A stretch of DNA of 41,538 bases, taken from assembly GCF_003953935.1 (NCBI RefSeq), contig NZ_RXLQ01000029.1:1-41538 (forward strand), read 5' to 3'. The position numbers and the translations under genes were made by a program. Source of the DNA: Massilia atriviolacea (GTDB lineage: Bacteria; Pseudomonadota; Gammaproteobacteria; Burkholderiales; Burkholderiaceae_D). Positions 15,742 through 23,088 of this stretch are shown piece after piece (within the stretch, counting starts at the first letter, position 1; every line of letters begins with the position of its first letter). The notes beneath the pieces are model-generated. The model was not told the origin of the DNA, ran no database searches, and saw nothing but the letters and a program-made list of their open reading frames with translations.

Positions 15742-18700
15742 ATGCCCTTCGATTTAAAGAAATCACTCCCAAAAACCGGTAACCGCTTCGCCCTCCCGAC
15801 CCTGTACGGATCCTCGGATGCGTATGCGCTGGCGGTGGCGGCGCTCGAACTCAAATCCGCCAGGCAGATGCTGACCGTGATCGTGGCCAATGCCAGCGAC
15901 GGCCAGCGCCTGCTCGACGAAATCCCCTGGTTCGCCGACGGCAAGCTGGCCTGCCACCTGCTGCCGGACTGGGAAACGCTGCCCTACGACGCCTTTTCGC
16001 CGCACCAGGACCTGGTCTCCGAACGCCTGGCGACCCTGCACGAAATCCAGAACGGCCAGTGCGACGTGCTGATCGTGCCCGCCACCACGGCCCTGGTGCG
16101 CCTGGCGCCGCCGTCGTTCCTGGCGGCCTACACCTTCTTCTTCAAGCAGGGCGAAAAGCTCGACGAAACGCGCCTGAAGGCGCAGCTCACGCTGGCCGGC
16201 TACACCCACAATTCGCAGGTCATGTCGCCCGGCGAATACTCGGTGCGCGGCGGCCTGATCGACCTGTTCCCGATGGGTTCCGCCCTGCCCTACCGGCTCG
16301 ACCTGTTCGGCGACGAAATCGAATCGATCCGCACCTTCGACGCCGACACCCAGCGCTCGATCTTCCCGGTCAAGGAAGTGCGCCTGCTGCCGGGCCGCGA
16401 GTTCCCGATGGACGAAGCGGCCCGCACCACCTTCCGCAGCCGCTGGCGCGAACGCTTCGAAGGCGATCCATCGCGCTCGGTGGTGTACAAGGACGTCAGC
16501 AGCGGCATCGCCTCGGCCGGCATCGAGTACTACCTGCCGCTGTTCTTCGACCAGACCGCGACCCTGTTCGACTACCTGCCCGCGAAAGCCAGCCTGGCGC
16601 TGGTGGGCGACATCGACGGCGCCATCAAGCGCTTCTGGCTCGACACCGAATCGCGCTACCGCTTCCTCAAGGCCGACCGCGACCGCCCGATCCTGGCACC
16701 CGATGAACTGTTCCTCAGCGACGAGAACTTCTTCACGCTGGCCAAGGCCTACGGCCGCTGGGTGATCGGCAAGGACGCCGATGCGCAGGCTTCCGAACTG
16801 TCGGCGCCGATTCCCAACATCGCGGTCAACCGCCGCATCGACGACCCGCTGACCAACCTGCGCGCCTACCTGCTGCAGAACCAGCGACACGATTCGCGCG
16901 TCATGATCTGCGCCGAATCGAACGGCCGCCGCGAAACGCTGCAGCAGTACTTCAACGAATACAGCCTGGCGCTGGCGCCGGTGGAAGGCTTCGCCGGCTT
17001 CGTGCAGTCGGACGCCAGGCTGGCGCTGGGCGTGGCGCCGCTGCAGGCCGGCTTCGAACTGTCCGAGGCGGGCACCGGCAACCTGATCTTCATTACCGAG
17101 ACCGAGCTGTATGCGGGCTCGGGCCGGCGCGCCGGCAAGAAGAAGCAGGAAGGGGTGACCCAGGTCGAGTCGATGGTGCGCGACCTGTCGGAGCTGAAGA
17201 TCGGCGACCCGGTGGTCCACATCAATCACGGCATCGGGCGCTACATGGGCCTGACCAGCATGGACCTGGGCGAAGGCGAGACCGAGTTCCTGCACCTCGA
17301 CTACGCCAAGGACGCCAAGCTGTACGTGCCGGTATCGCAGCTGCATGTGATCTCGCGCTACTCGGGCGCTTCGCCCGAAGACGCGCCGCTGCATTCGCTC
17401 GGCTCGGGCCAGTGGGACAAGGCCAAGCGCAAGGCGGCCGAACAGGTGCGCGACACCGCCGCCGAGCTGCTTAACCTGTACGCGCGGCGCGCGCTGCGCC
17501 AGGGCCACTCCTTCGAATACTCGGCGCACGACTACCAGAACTTCGCCGACAGCTTCGGCTTCGAAGAAACCCCCGACCAGGCCGAGGCGATCAACAACGT
17601 CATCAAGGATATGACCGCCGGCAAACCGATGGACCGCCTGGTGTGCGGCGACGTCGGCTTCGGCAAGACCGAAGTGGCGCTGCGCGCGGCCTTCATCGCG
17701 GTCATGGGCGGCAAGCAGGTGGCGATCCTGGCGCCGACCACCTTGCTGGCCGAGCAGCATGCGCAGACCTTCGCCGACCGCTTTGCCGACTGGCCGGTGC
17801 GCATCGCCGAGCTGTCGCGCTTTCGCACCGGCAAAGAGATCAACAACGCCATCAAGGGCATGGCCGACGGCACGCTCGACATCGTGATCGGCACCCACAA
17901 GCTGCTCTCGCCGGACGTGCAGTTCACCCGCCTGGGCCTGGTCATCATCGACGAAGAACACCGCTTCGGCGTGCGCCAGAAAGAAGCGCTCAAGGCCCTG
18001 CGCGCCGAAGTCGACGTGCTCACGCTCACCGCCACCCCGATCCCGCGCACGCTCGGCATGGCGCTGGAAGGCTTGCGCGACTTTTCGATCATCGCCACCG
18101 CGCCGCAGAAGCGCCTCGCGATCAAGACCTTCGTGCGCAGCGAAGACGGCTCGGTGATCCGCGAAGCCTGCCTGCGCGAACTCAAACGCGGCGGCCAGAT
18201 CTACTTCCTGCACAACGAGGTCGAGACCATCCAGAACCGCATGGCCATGCTCACCGAGCTGCTGCCGGAAGCGCGCATCGGCGTGGCCCACGGCCAGATG
18301 CACGAGCGCGACCTGGAAAAAGTCATGCGCGACTTCGTGGCGCAGCGCTTCAACATTTTGCTGTGCACGACGATCATCGAGACCGGTATCGACGTGCCGA
18401 CCGCGAACACCATCATCATGCACCGCGCCGACAAATTCGGCCTGGCGCAGCTGCACCAGCTGCGCGGGCGCGTCGGCCGTTCGCACCATCAGGCCTACGC
18501 CTACCTGCTGGTCAATGACGTCAGCAGCCTGACCAAACAGGCGCAGCGGCGCCTGGACGCCATCCAGCAGATGGAAGAACTGGGCAGCGGCTTCTTCCTG
18601 GCGATGCACGACCTGGAAATCCGCGGCGCCGGCGAAGTACTTGGCGAAAACCAGTCCGGCGAGATGCTCGAAGTCGGCTTCCAGCTGTATTCCGACATGC

Positions 18701-19197
18701 TCAACGAAGCGGTACGTTCGCTCAAGGCCGGCAAGGAACCCGACCTGGCGGCGCCGCTGTCGACCACCACCGAAATCAACCTGCACGTCCCGGCGCTGCT
18801 GCCGGCCGATTTCTGCGGCGACGTGCACGAACGGCTGTCGATCTACAAGCGGCTGGCCAACTGCAACGCGCAGGAAAAGATCGACGACATGCAGGAAGAG
18901 CTGATCGACCGTTTCGGCAAGCTGCCCGACCCGGTCAAGGCGCTGATCGAAACGCACCGCCTGCGCATCGCCGCCAAGACGGTCGGCATCATCAAGATCG
19001 ACGCGCACGGCGAAGCGGCCAGCCTGCAGTTCATGGTCAACCCGCCGATCGACTCGATGCGCATCATCACGCTGATACAGAAGAACCGCCACATCAAGCT
19101 GGCCGGCCAGGACAAGCTGAGAATCACCGCCAGCATGCCGGACCTGGCGGCGCGGGTCACGCAGGTCAAGCAAACGATCAAACAACTGTTAGCGTAA
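15742..19197 (+). CDS. mfd: Transcription-repair coupling factor Mfd
   Basis: 1151 aa, the usual length. Domain order is complete: UvrB-like N-terminal region (about 1-340, HLLPDWETLPYDAFSPHQD and SVRGGLIDLFP), RNA-polymerase interaction domain (about 485-560, IGDPVVHINHGIGRYMG), then the superfamily 2 translocase with Walker A GDVGFGKTE (Lys642), DEEH box (737-740), and LTATPIPRTL. Helicase motifs V/VI are in TTIIETGIDVPTANTI and QLRGRVGRS, and a C-terminal TRCF domain follows. Known: it removes stalled RNA polymerase at DNA lesions and recruits UvrA. Only 7 bases separate it from serB, so the two are likely cotranscribed. Confidence 0.98.
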   Translation: MPFDLKKSLPKTGNRFALPTLYGSSDAYALAVAALELKSARQMLTVIVANASDGQRLLDEIPWFADGKLACHLLPDWETLPYDAFSPHQDLVSERLATLHEIQNGQCDVLIVPATTALVRLAPPSFLAAYTFFFKQGEKLDETRLKAQLTLAGYTHNSQVMSPGEYSVRGGLIDLFPMGSALPYRLDLFGDEIESIRTFDADTQRSIFPVKEVRLLPGREFPMDEAARTTFRSRWRERFEGDPSRSVVYKDVSSGIASAGIEYYLPLFFDQTATLFDYLPAKASLALVGDIDGAIKRFWLDTESRYRFLKADRDRPILAPDELFLSDENFFTLAKAYGRWVIGKDADAQASELSAPIPNIAVNRRIDDPLTNLRAYLLQNQRHDSRVMICAESNGRRETLQQYFNEYSLALAPVEGFAGFVQSDARLALGVAPLQAGFELSEAGTGNLIFITETELYAGSGRRAGKKKQEGVTQVESMVRDLSELKIGDPVVHINHGIGRYMGLTSMDLGEGETEFLHLDYAKDAKLYVPVSQLHVISRYSGASPEDAPLHSLGSGQWDKAKRKAAEQVRDTAAELLNLYARRALRQGHSFEYSAHDYQNFADSFGFEETPDQAEAINNVIKDMTAGKPMDRLVCGDVGFGKTEVALRAAFIAVMGGKQVAILAPTTLLAEQHAQTFADRFADWPVRIAELSRFRTGKEINNAIKGMADGTLDIVIGTHKLLSPDVQFTRLGLVIIDEEHRFGVRQKEALKALRAEVDVLTLTATPIPRTLGMALEGLRDFSIIATAPQKRLAIKTFVRSEDGSVIREACLRELKRGGQIYFLHNEVETIQNRMAMLTELLPEARIGVAHGQMHERDLEKVMRDFVAQRFNILLCTTIIETGIDVPTANTIIMHRADKFGLAQLHQLRGRVGRSHHQAYAYLLVNDVSSLTKQAQRRLDAIQQMEELGSGFFLAMHDLEIRGAGEVLGENQSGEMLEVGFQLYSDMLNEAVRSLKAGKEPDLAAPLSTTTEINLHVPALLPADFCGDVHERLSIYKRLANCNAQEKIDDMQEELIDRFGKLPDPVKALIETHRLRIAAKTVGIIKIDAHGEAASLQFMVNPPIDSMRIITLIQKNRHIKLAGQDKLRITASMPDLAARVTQVKQTIKQLLA

Positions 19198-19204
19198 AAC
19201 GAAC

Positions 19205-20056
19205 ATGACGACAATGAACCTGGTGCTGCAAAGCCTCGACGCCACCCCCGACACCCTGCGCCGCATCGCCGCGCTGGCCAATCCGGCGCGCGTGACGCAA
19301 CTCGGCGAGCGCGCCATCCGCGCCGAAGACATTGCATTTTCCGATGTGCTCAAGCAGACCATCGAGGTGGCTGCCAACGCGGCAGGCATCGACGCCACCT
19401 TCATCGCGCCCGGACGCACCCTGGCCGATTTCAAGCTGGTGGCGATGGACATGGACTCGACGCTCATCACCATCGAGTGCATCGACGAAATCGCCGACAT
19501 GCAGGGCCTCAAGCCGCAAGTGGCGGCCATTACCGAGGCGGCCATGCGCGGGGAGCTGGAGTTCGCCGAGAGCCTGACGCGGCGCGTGGCGCTGCTGGCC
19601 GGGCTGGACGCTGCCGCGCTCGAACGCGTGTACGAGGAGCGGCTGGCGATTTCGTTGGGCGGCGAAGCGATGCTGGCGGCGGTGCGCGCGGCCGGCCTGC
19701 GCACCTTGCTGGTGTCGGGCGGGTTCACCTTCTTCACCGAACGCCTCAAGGCGCGCCTGGGGCTCGATTACACCCATGCGAACGTGCTGGAAATCGTCGA
19801 CGGCAAGCTGACCGGCCGCGTGCTGGGCGGGATTGTCGACGCCGAGGAAAAGAAGCGCACCGTCGAACGCGTGTGCGCCGATATCGGCATCGACACGGCG
19901 CAGGCGATTGTCATGGGCGACGGCGCCAATGACCTGAGCATGATGAGCGTCGCCGGGCTGTCGGTGGCGTTCCGCGCCAAGCCGGTGGTGCGGGCGCAGG
20001 CCGATGTGGCGCTGAGCTACACGGGCCTGGACGGCCTGCTCGCCATTCTCGCCTAA
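19205..20056 (+). CDS. serB: Phosphoserine phosphatase SerB
   Basis: 283 aa from ATG 19205 (an ATG at 19214 is an alternative). HAD-family core with VAMDMDSTLITIECIDEIAD (nucleophile Asp82, acid Asp84), LVSGGFTFF (motif II Ser), KKRT (motif III Lys) and IVMGDGANDLSMM (motif IV). An N-terminal region of about 75 residues replaces the longer ACT-containing part of some homologues. Known: last step of serine synthesis, O-phosphoserine to serine, in the cytoplasm. Directly follows mfd; converges on the GNAT gene with 5 bases between stops. Confidence 0.96.
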   Translation: MTTMNLVLQSLDATPDTLRRIAALANPARVTQLGERAIRAEDIAFSDVLKQTIEVAANAAGIDATFIAPGRTLADFKLVAMDMDSTLITIECIDEIADMQGLKPQVAAITEAAMRGELEFAESLTRRVALLAGLDAAALERVYEERLAISLGGEAMLAAVRAAGLRTLLVSGGFTFFTERLKARLGLDYTHANVLEIVDGKLTGRVLGGIVDAEEKKRTVERVCADIGIDTAQAIVMGDGANDLSMMSVAGLSVAFRAKPVVRAQADVALSYTGLDGLLAILA

Positions 20057-20061
20057 GTGCG

Positions 20062-20592
20062 CTACAGGCGGCGCCCCATCCGGGTCAGCCGCACGATTAC
20101 CCCGCCGCTCAAGCGCAGGGCGATCGGCTCGATCGCCGCGAAGCCGTGCGCCAGGTACAGCGGCTCGCCCGGCATGGTCGACACCAGTTCCAGCGATGTG
20201 AATCCGGCCTGCGCGGCCGCCGCCATGCAGTGATTGAGCAGCATGCCGCCAAGGCCGCGCCGCGCCATCGACGGGTCGACGAAAAACGCGCGGATGCGGG
20301 CCGGCTCCGTGGCCGGGTCGAGCAGGCGGTCGGTGCCATGCTTGGCGCCGTCGCCGCCGAAATCCGTCGCACGCCGGCTCCAGCCGCCGCAGGCGACTAC
20401 CACGCCATCGTCCTCGATGGCGAAATACGTCCCGTCTTCCACCAGCGCGCTGTCGACGCCGAACACCTCGCGCGTAATGGCGAGCGCTTCCTGCGGCGTA
20501 TAGAAACCGTCGGCCAGGCCGATCCCGGAACGCGCGATCAGCGCCTCCAACAAGGGTTTTTCGGACATGCGGGCAAGGCGGATCGTGAACAT
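20062..20592 (-). CDS. GNAT-family N-acetyltransferase
   Basis: 176 aa from the ATG at 20592, with a strong AGGAG ribosome site on the minus strand (plus CTCCT, 20599-20603). GNAT fold: N-terminal strand MFTIRLARMSE, central FAIEDDGVVVACGGW, and the acetyl-CoA site region RAFFVDPSMARRGLGGMLL, which carries the R/Q-x-x-G-x-G/A motif as RRGLGG. LAHGF near the end is typical. Substrate cannot be told. The gene has its own -10 (TATACT at 20625-20620 on the minus strand). Confidence 0.9.
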   Translation of the reverse strand: MFTIRLARMSEKPLLEALIARSGIGLADGFYTPQEALAITREVFGVDSALVEDGTYFAIEDDGVVVACGGWSRRATDFGGDGAKHGTDRLLDPATEPARIRAFFVDPSMARRGLGGMLLNHCMAAAAQAGFTSLELVSTMPGEPLYLAHGFAAIEPIALRLSGGVIVRLTRMGRRL

Positions 20593-20619
20593 ACATGCTC
20601 CTGTGTGAGTGGACTGCCA

Positions 20620-20625
20620 AGTATA
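20620..20625 (-). promoter_or_regulatory. -10 box of the GNAT gene
   Basis: Minus-strand TATACT, about 27 bases from the start. The -35 position falls in the T-run of the neighbouring terminator (20642-20649), so no consensus -35 exists. Confidence 0.45.
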
Positions 20626-20641
20626 GACGACACCGGCGGCC

Positions 20642-20672
20642 AAAAAAAACGCGCACATGATGTGCGCGTTAA
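20642..20672 (-). terminator. Intrinsic terminator of the sigma-54 operon
   Basis: AACGCGCACA (20648-20657), loop TGA, TGTGCGCGTT (20661-20670): a perfect 10-bp stem. On the minus strand it ends in eight T (plus A-run 20642-20649). It lies 47 bases beyond the stop of the haem protein gene, in the right direction to end that transcript. Confidence 0.9.
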
Positions 20673-20718
20673 AAGGAGACGACCGGTGTGGCGGTGGGCG
20701 CGGTGGAACGCCATCCGC

Positions 20719-21969
20719 CTATCGTCTTGCTGTAATCCTCGTTCGATCGAGGTTATGCGGTGTCGACGCCTGCTCCACTGGCAGCGCGTTGATGGTCAGG
20801 ATGCCCCAGATGAAATCGTTGGCGACGATATCGGCCGGGAGTTTGACGGTCCCCATCGGGAAGGCCGTCAGTTGTTTGGTGTACGGGCTGCCGTCGCGCC
20901 CGAAACCGGCGCTGGCGTGGCAGGAAATGCACGAGGAGCGCGTCAGCGGAATGCCGGCTCCCACGCGCTCGGTGAACGAGTTGCCGTGCATGAGCGGGGC
21001 GCCGTCGCGCGCCGTGAAGGCAATCTCGGACGCCTTGAGGCAGTAATTGTCCCAGGCCGCCGCCACGCGTTTGACCTCGAACAGTTTTTTCAGGGCCGCC
21101 GTCTTGGCGCAGCCGGCGTACTGGCGGTTCTGCGCCCCGCCCAGCGGCGCGATGCGGCGCCGGGTCGCGCCGTAGCTGTCGTTGCAGCCCATGGTGTCGC
21201 AGCGGCCGGGATTGAAGCGGTGCTCGAAACTGGCCCAGACCCAGTTCGGCGCGTCCTTGGAACTGACATGCATGGCCACCAGCGCGTAGCGGCGGCCCTC
21301 GACGAGCGTGGTGTAAAACGCTTCGCGCAGCTGCGCCGGGTTCTGGCGCACGCCGTTGCGCGCCAGCCAGGCGGCCAGGGTGTCGAACGGGACCCAGTCG
21401 GCCTTGACCTGGACCGCGTCTTCCGGCAGCGACACGCGCCATCCGCCCTGCGCCTTCTGGTACGCGGCGGCCAGCCCGGCCTGGGTATTGAGCTGGTTCT
21501 GCACGATGTAGCGGTACGTCGCGCGGTTGCGCCGCACTTCTTCGGCAAAGCACGGGACCTGCCCGGCCCGCCCCGACTGCACCGGAAAATTCCCGGCGGC
21601 GGCGTTGGCCACGACGCCGCAGTCGCTCTCGCCGGCCGCCGACTCGGCGCCGTGCGGCGCCAGTAGGCGCCGCAACACGCTCGCGCGCAGGCGCCGCGCC
21701 GCCTGTGCCGCCGGGCCGGGCCAGGCCGGGGTCTCGCTGTAGATGTCCTCGTCGGCGGCCCAGGTTTCGAATTCGACCCGGCCGCGCGACGCCGGCGCGA
21801 CGATGGCGGCGAAGTGCTGCCAGGCCAGCCGGTCCGAGTGCACGCCGGACGCCAGCACGCCGCCGCTGGCGGCCACCGCCTGCGAGGCGCGCGCCGGCAG
21901 GTCGGCCGCCAGCGCCAGCACGGCCATGAGGATCAGGATCCAGTCACGCAGCTTCAAGCAAGACTCCAT
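20719..21969 (-). CDS. Periplasmic protein with one c-type haem motif, function unknown
   Basis: 416 aa from ATG 21969. N-terminal signal sequence (about 8-28, WILILMAVLALAADLPARAS). One CxxCH haem attachment motif near the C-terminus (Cys347-Ile-Ser-Cys350-His351) followed by a Met-containing stretch (FPMGTVKLP, Met372 is a possible axial ligand). At least six other Cys (117, 140, 257, 262, 287, 310) could form disulfides. The first 330 residues match no family I recognise; bits such as WVWASFEHRFNPGRCD recall uncharacterised cytochrome-c-like proteins of soil bacteria. It overlaps the upstream gene by 26 bases, so it is the second gene of an operon controlled by the sigma-54 promoter at 22831-22848 and ended by the terminator at 20642-20672. 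Electron transfer or a haem-based role outside the cytoplasm is inferred only. Confidence 0.75.
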   Translation of the reverse strand: MESCLKLRDWILILMAVLALAADLPARASQAVAASGGVLASGVHSDRLAWQHFAAIVAPASRGRVEFETWAADEDIYSETPAWPGPAAQAARRLRASVLRRLLAPHGAESAAGESDCGVVANAAAGNFPVQSGRAGQVPCFAEEVRRNRATYRYIVQNQLNTQAGLAAAYQKAQGGWRVSLPEDAVQVKADWVPFDTLAAWLARNGVRQNPAQLREAFYTTLVEGRRYALVAMHVSSKDAPNWVWASFEHRFNPGRCDTMGCNDSYGATRRRIAPLGGAQNRQYAGCAKTAALKKLFEVKRVAAAWDNYCLKASEIAFTARDGAPLMHGNSFTERVGAGIPLTRSSCISCHASAGFGRDGSPYTKQLTAFPMGTVKLPADIVANDFIWGILTINALPVEQASTPHNLDRTRITARR

Positions 21970-22768
21970 AGGCGGTAATCCCGCTCGGCGGGGCCGACTT
22001 CTGCACCTTGCGGGCGGCGAACCAGCCGGTCAGGCGACCGTCCTGGCTGCTGATGATGGGACAGGACGCGCTCAGCATCGTGTTGCGCCCGCTTTCGCCG
22101 ACCAGCGCGCCGCCGCCGGCGACCACCGCGTTGCCGTGCGGGACAGCCACCAGCGCGCTCGGATAGCCGGTCAGCAGGCTGGTATTGGAAACGATGCGCG
22201 CTTCGAGCGCCACTTCCGGGCCGGTGCGGATGCCGATCACGAAGGCGGTGACGCGGGCCTGGTCGGCCGCGTCGTGCTCGCGCCCGGAGGCGCTCCAGCC
22301 GCAGATATTGCCGTCGGCCCCGATCAGCGGGTAGCTGGCGGTGAGCATATTGCCGTTGACGGGACTGGCGTAGTTATCCTGGGCGCCGCCGCCGGTGCCG
22401 ATCCAGCCGGCGCCGAGCTTGACGCTCACGCCCGGGTCGGACACCAGCGCGCTGGTGGCGGAAAACACCTGCTGCTCGATCTTCACCGGTTCGCCGTCGC
22501 GGGTGATGCGGATGCCGACCGCGTACACGGCCAGCGGGACCGGGTCGGCCAGGCCGAAGTCGCGTCCGGCCGCCGCCCAGCCGGTGTACACGCCGGACTG
22601 GTTGCGGGTCGGGTAGCAGGCGGTCAGCGTGTTCGAGGTGCCGCGGCCCATGTCGTAGGCGCCGCCACCGGTGAGCGTGAAGCCCGGCGGCAGCCACACT
22701 TGCGCCGTCGGCCCGGTTGCCCGGGTTGCCACTCCAACGAATGCATAACTTTCGATCACGATACCCAT
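21944..22768 (-). CDS. Three-repeat beta-rich protein, family unknown
   Basis: 274 aa from the ATG at 22768; an in-frame TTG at 22777 is less likely. The protein consists of three repeats of about 70-75 residues. Each has GGGA (34-37, 126-129, 218-221), then a T/S-A-x-x-P step (TACYP 49-53, TASYP 143-147, SASCP 233-237), then GW-x-A (63-66, 157-160, 248-251), and ends with a YAVGIR-like strand (82-87, 176-181, 267-272). Repeats of this style occur in uncharacterised secreted or adhesive proteins, but this one has no signal peptide, so it looks cytoplasmic unless exported another way. First gene of the operon behind the sigma-54 promoter; it overlaps the haem protein gene by 26 bases. No function is proposed. 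Confidence 0.75.
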   Translation of the reverse strand: MGIVIESYAFVGVATRATGPTAQVWLPPGFTLTGGGAYDMGRGTSNTLTACYPTRNQSGVYTGWAAAGRDFGLADPVPLAVYAVGIRITRDGEPVKIEQQVFSATSALVSDPGVSVKLGAGWIGTGGGAQDNYASPVNGNMLTASYPLIGADGNICGWSASGREHDAADQARVTAFVIGIRTGPEVALEARIVSNTSLLTGYPSALVAVPHGNAVVAGGGALVGESGRNTMLSASCPIISSQDGRLTGWFAARKVQKSAPPSGITAYGVLLEAA

Positions 22769-22830
22769 GTTCCCCAACTCTCTTCAACGGATTAGCTTCT
22801 TCCTGCCCGACAGGGCCGTGATGACATACT

Positions 22831-22848
22831 TAGCAACTAGCGTGCCAA
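22831..22848 (-). promoter_or_regulatory. Sigma-54 (-24/-12) promoter
   Basis: Minus strand TTGGCACGCTAGTTGCTA. It fits the YTGGCACG-N4-TTGCW consensus at every fixed position, with GG and GC exactly 10 bases apart (GG at 22846-22845, GC at 22834-22833). Predicted transcription start near 22821, about 53 bases before the ATG of the three-repeat protein. A divergent gene encodes a sigma-54 activator, which supports the call. Confidence 0.9.
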
Positions 22849-22867
22849 GCTGATAATAGGGGGAATA

Positions 22868-23029
22868 TGACATGCAAACTGGGTGTTCCTTGCCTCAACA
22901 CATGTCAACGAGCATGTAAATCCCGCCGAATTTACATGTCGCACGGAAAGATGGCGCAACGGTGCGTAGCGCGACTTCGACACCCGACGTGTCAAACACG
23001 TGTAAGCGTACGCCTCTTTACATGTCAAC
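22868..23029. promoter_or_regulatory. Cluster of ACATGT-type sites, probable enhancer for the sigma-54 activator
   Basis: Between the divergent promoters there are repeated cores: TGACATGCAAA (22868-22878), ACATGTCAAC (22900-22909), GCATGTAAA (22912-22920), TTTACATGTC (22931-22940), GACGTGTCAA (22986-22995), ACACGTGTAA (22996-23005) and TTTACATGTCAAC (23017-23029). Several are paired as TGTCAA...TGTAA. The stretch is visibly less GC-rich than the flanking genes and has no plausible gene. It spans about 22-181 bases upstream of the -24 element, suitable for enhancer binding. Confidence 0.7.
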
Positions 23030-23046
23030 AATGGATAGCCTTGCTC

Positions 23047-23052
23047 TATAAT
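23047..23052 (+). promoter_or_regulatory. -10 box of the sigma-54 activator gene
   Basis: Perfect TATAAT in GCTCTATAATTGGC, 36 bases before the GTG start. The -35 position overlaps the last repeat site (TTTACATGTCAAC), so the activator may control its own gene. Confidence 0.6.
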
Positions 23053-23088
23053 TGGCAATTACTAAACGCTGTACCATGGAGCCCTCTG

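Noticed and set aside
15763-19185. Long open frame on the minus strand opposite mfd (over 1100 codons)
   Set aside because: It is a shadow of mfd: in GC-rich genes the antisense frame often stays open. The product is rich in Val/His/Gln/Arg with no domain, and mfd motifs on the plus strand are complete.
22867-23088. N-terminal extension of the sigma-54 activator from an ATG at 22867
   Set aside because: It would translate the repeat sites and the TATAAT region into a Cys/Arg-rich peptide unlike the family; GGAG plus GTG at 23089 is the better start.
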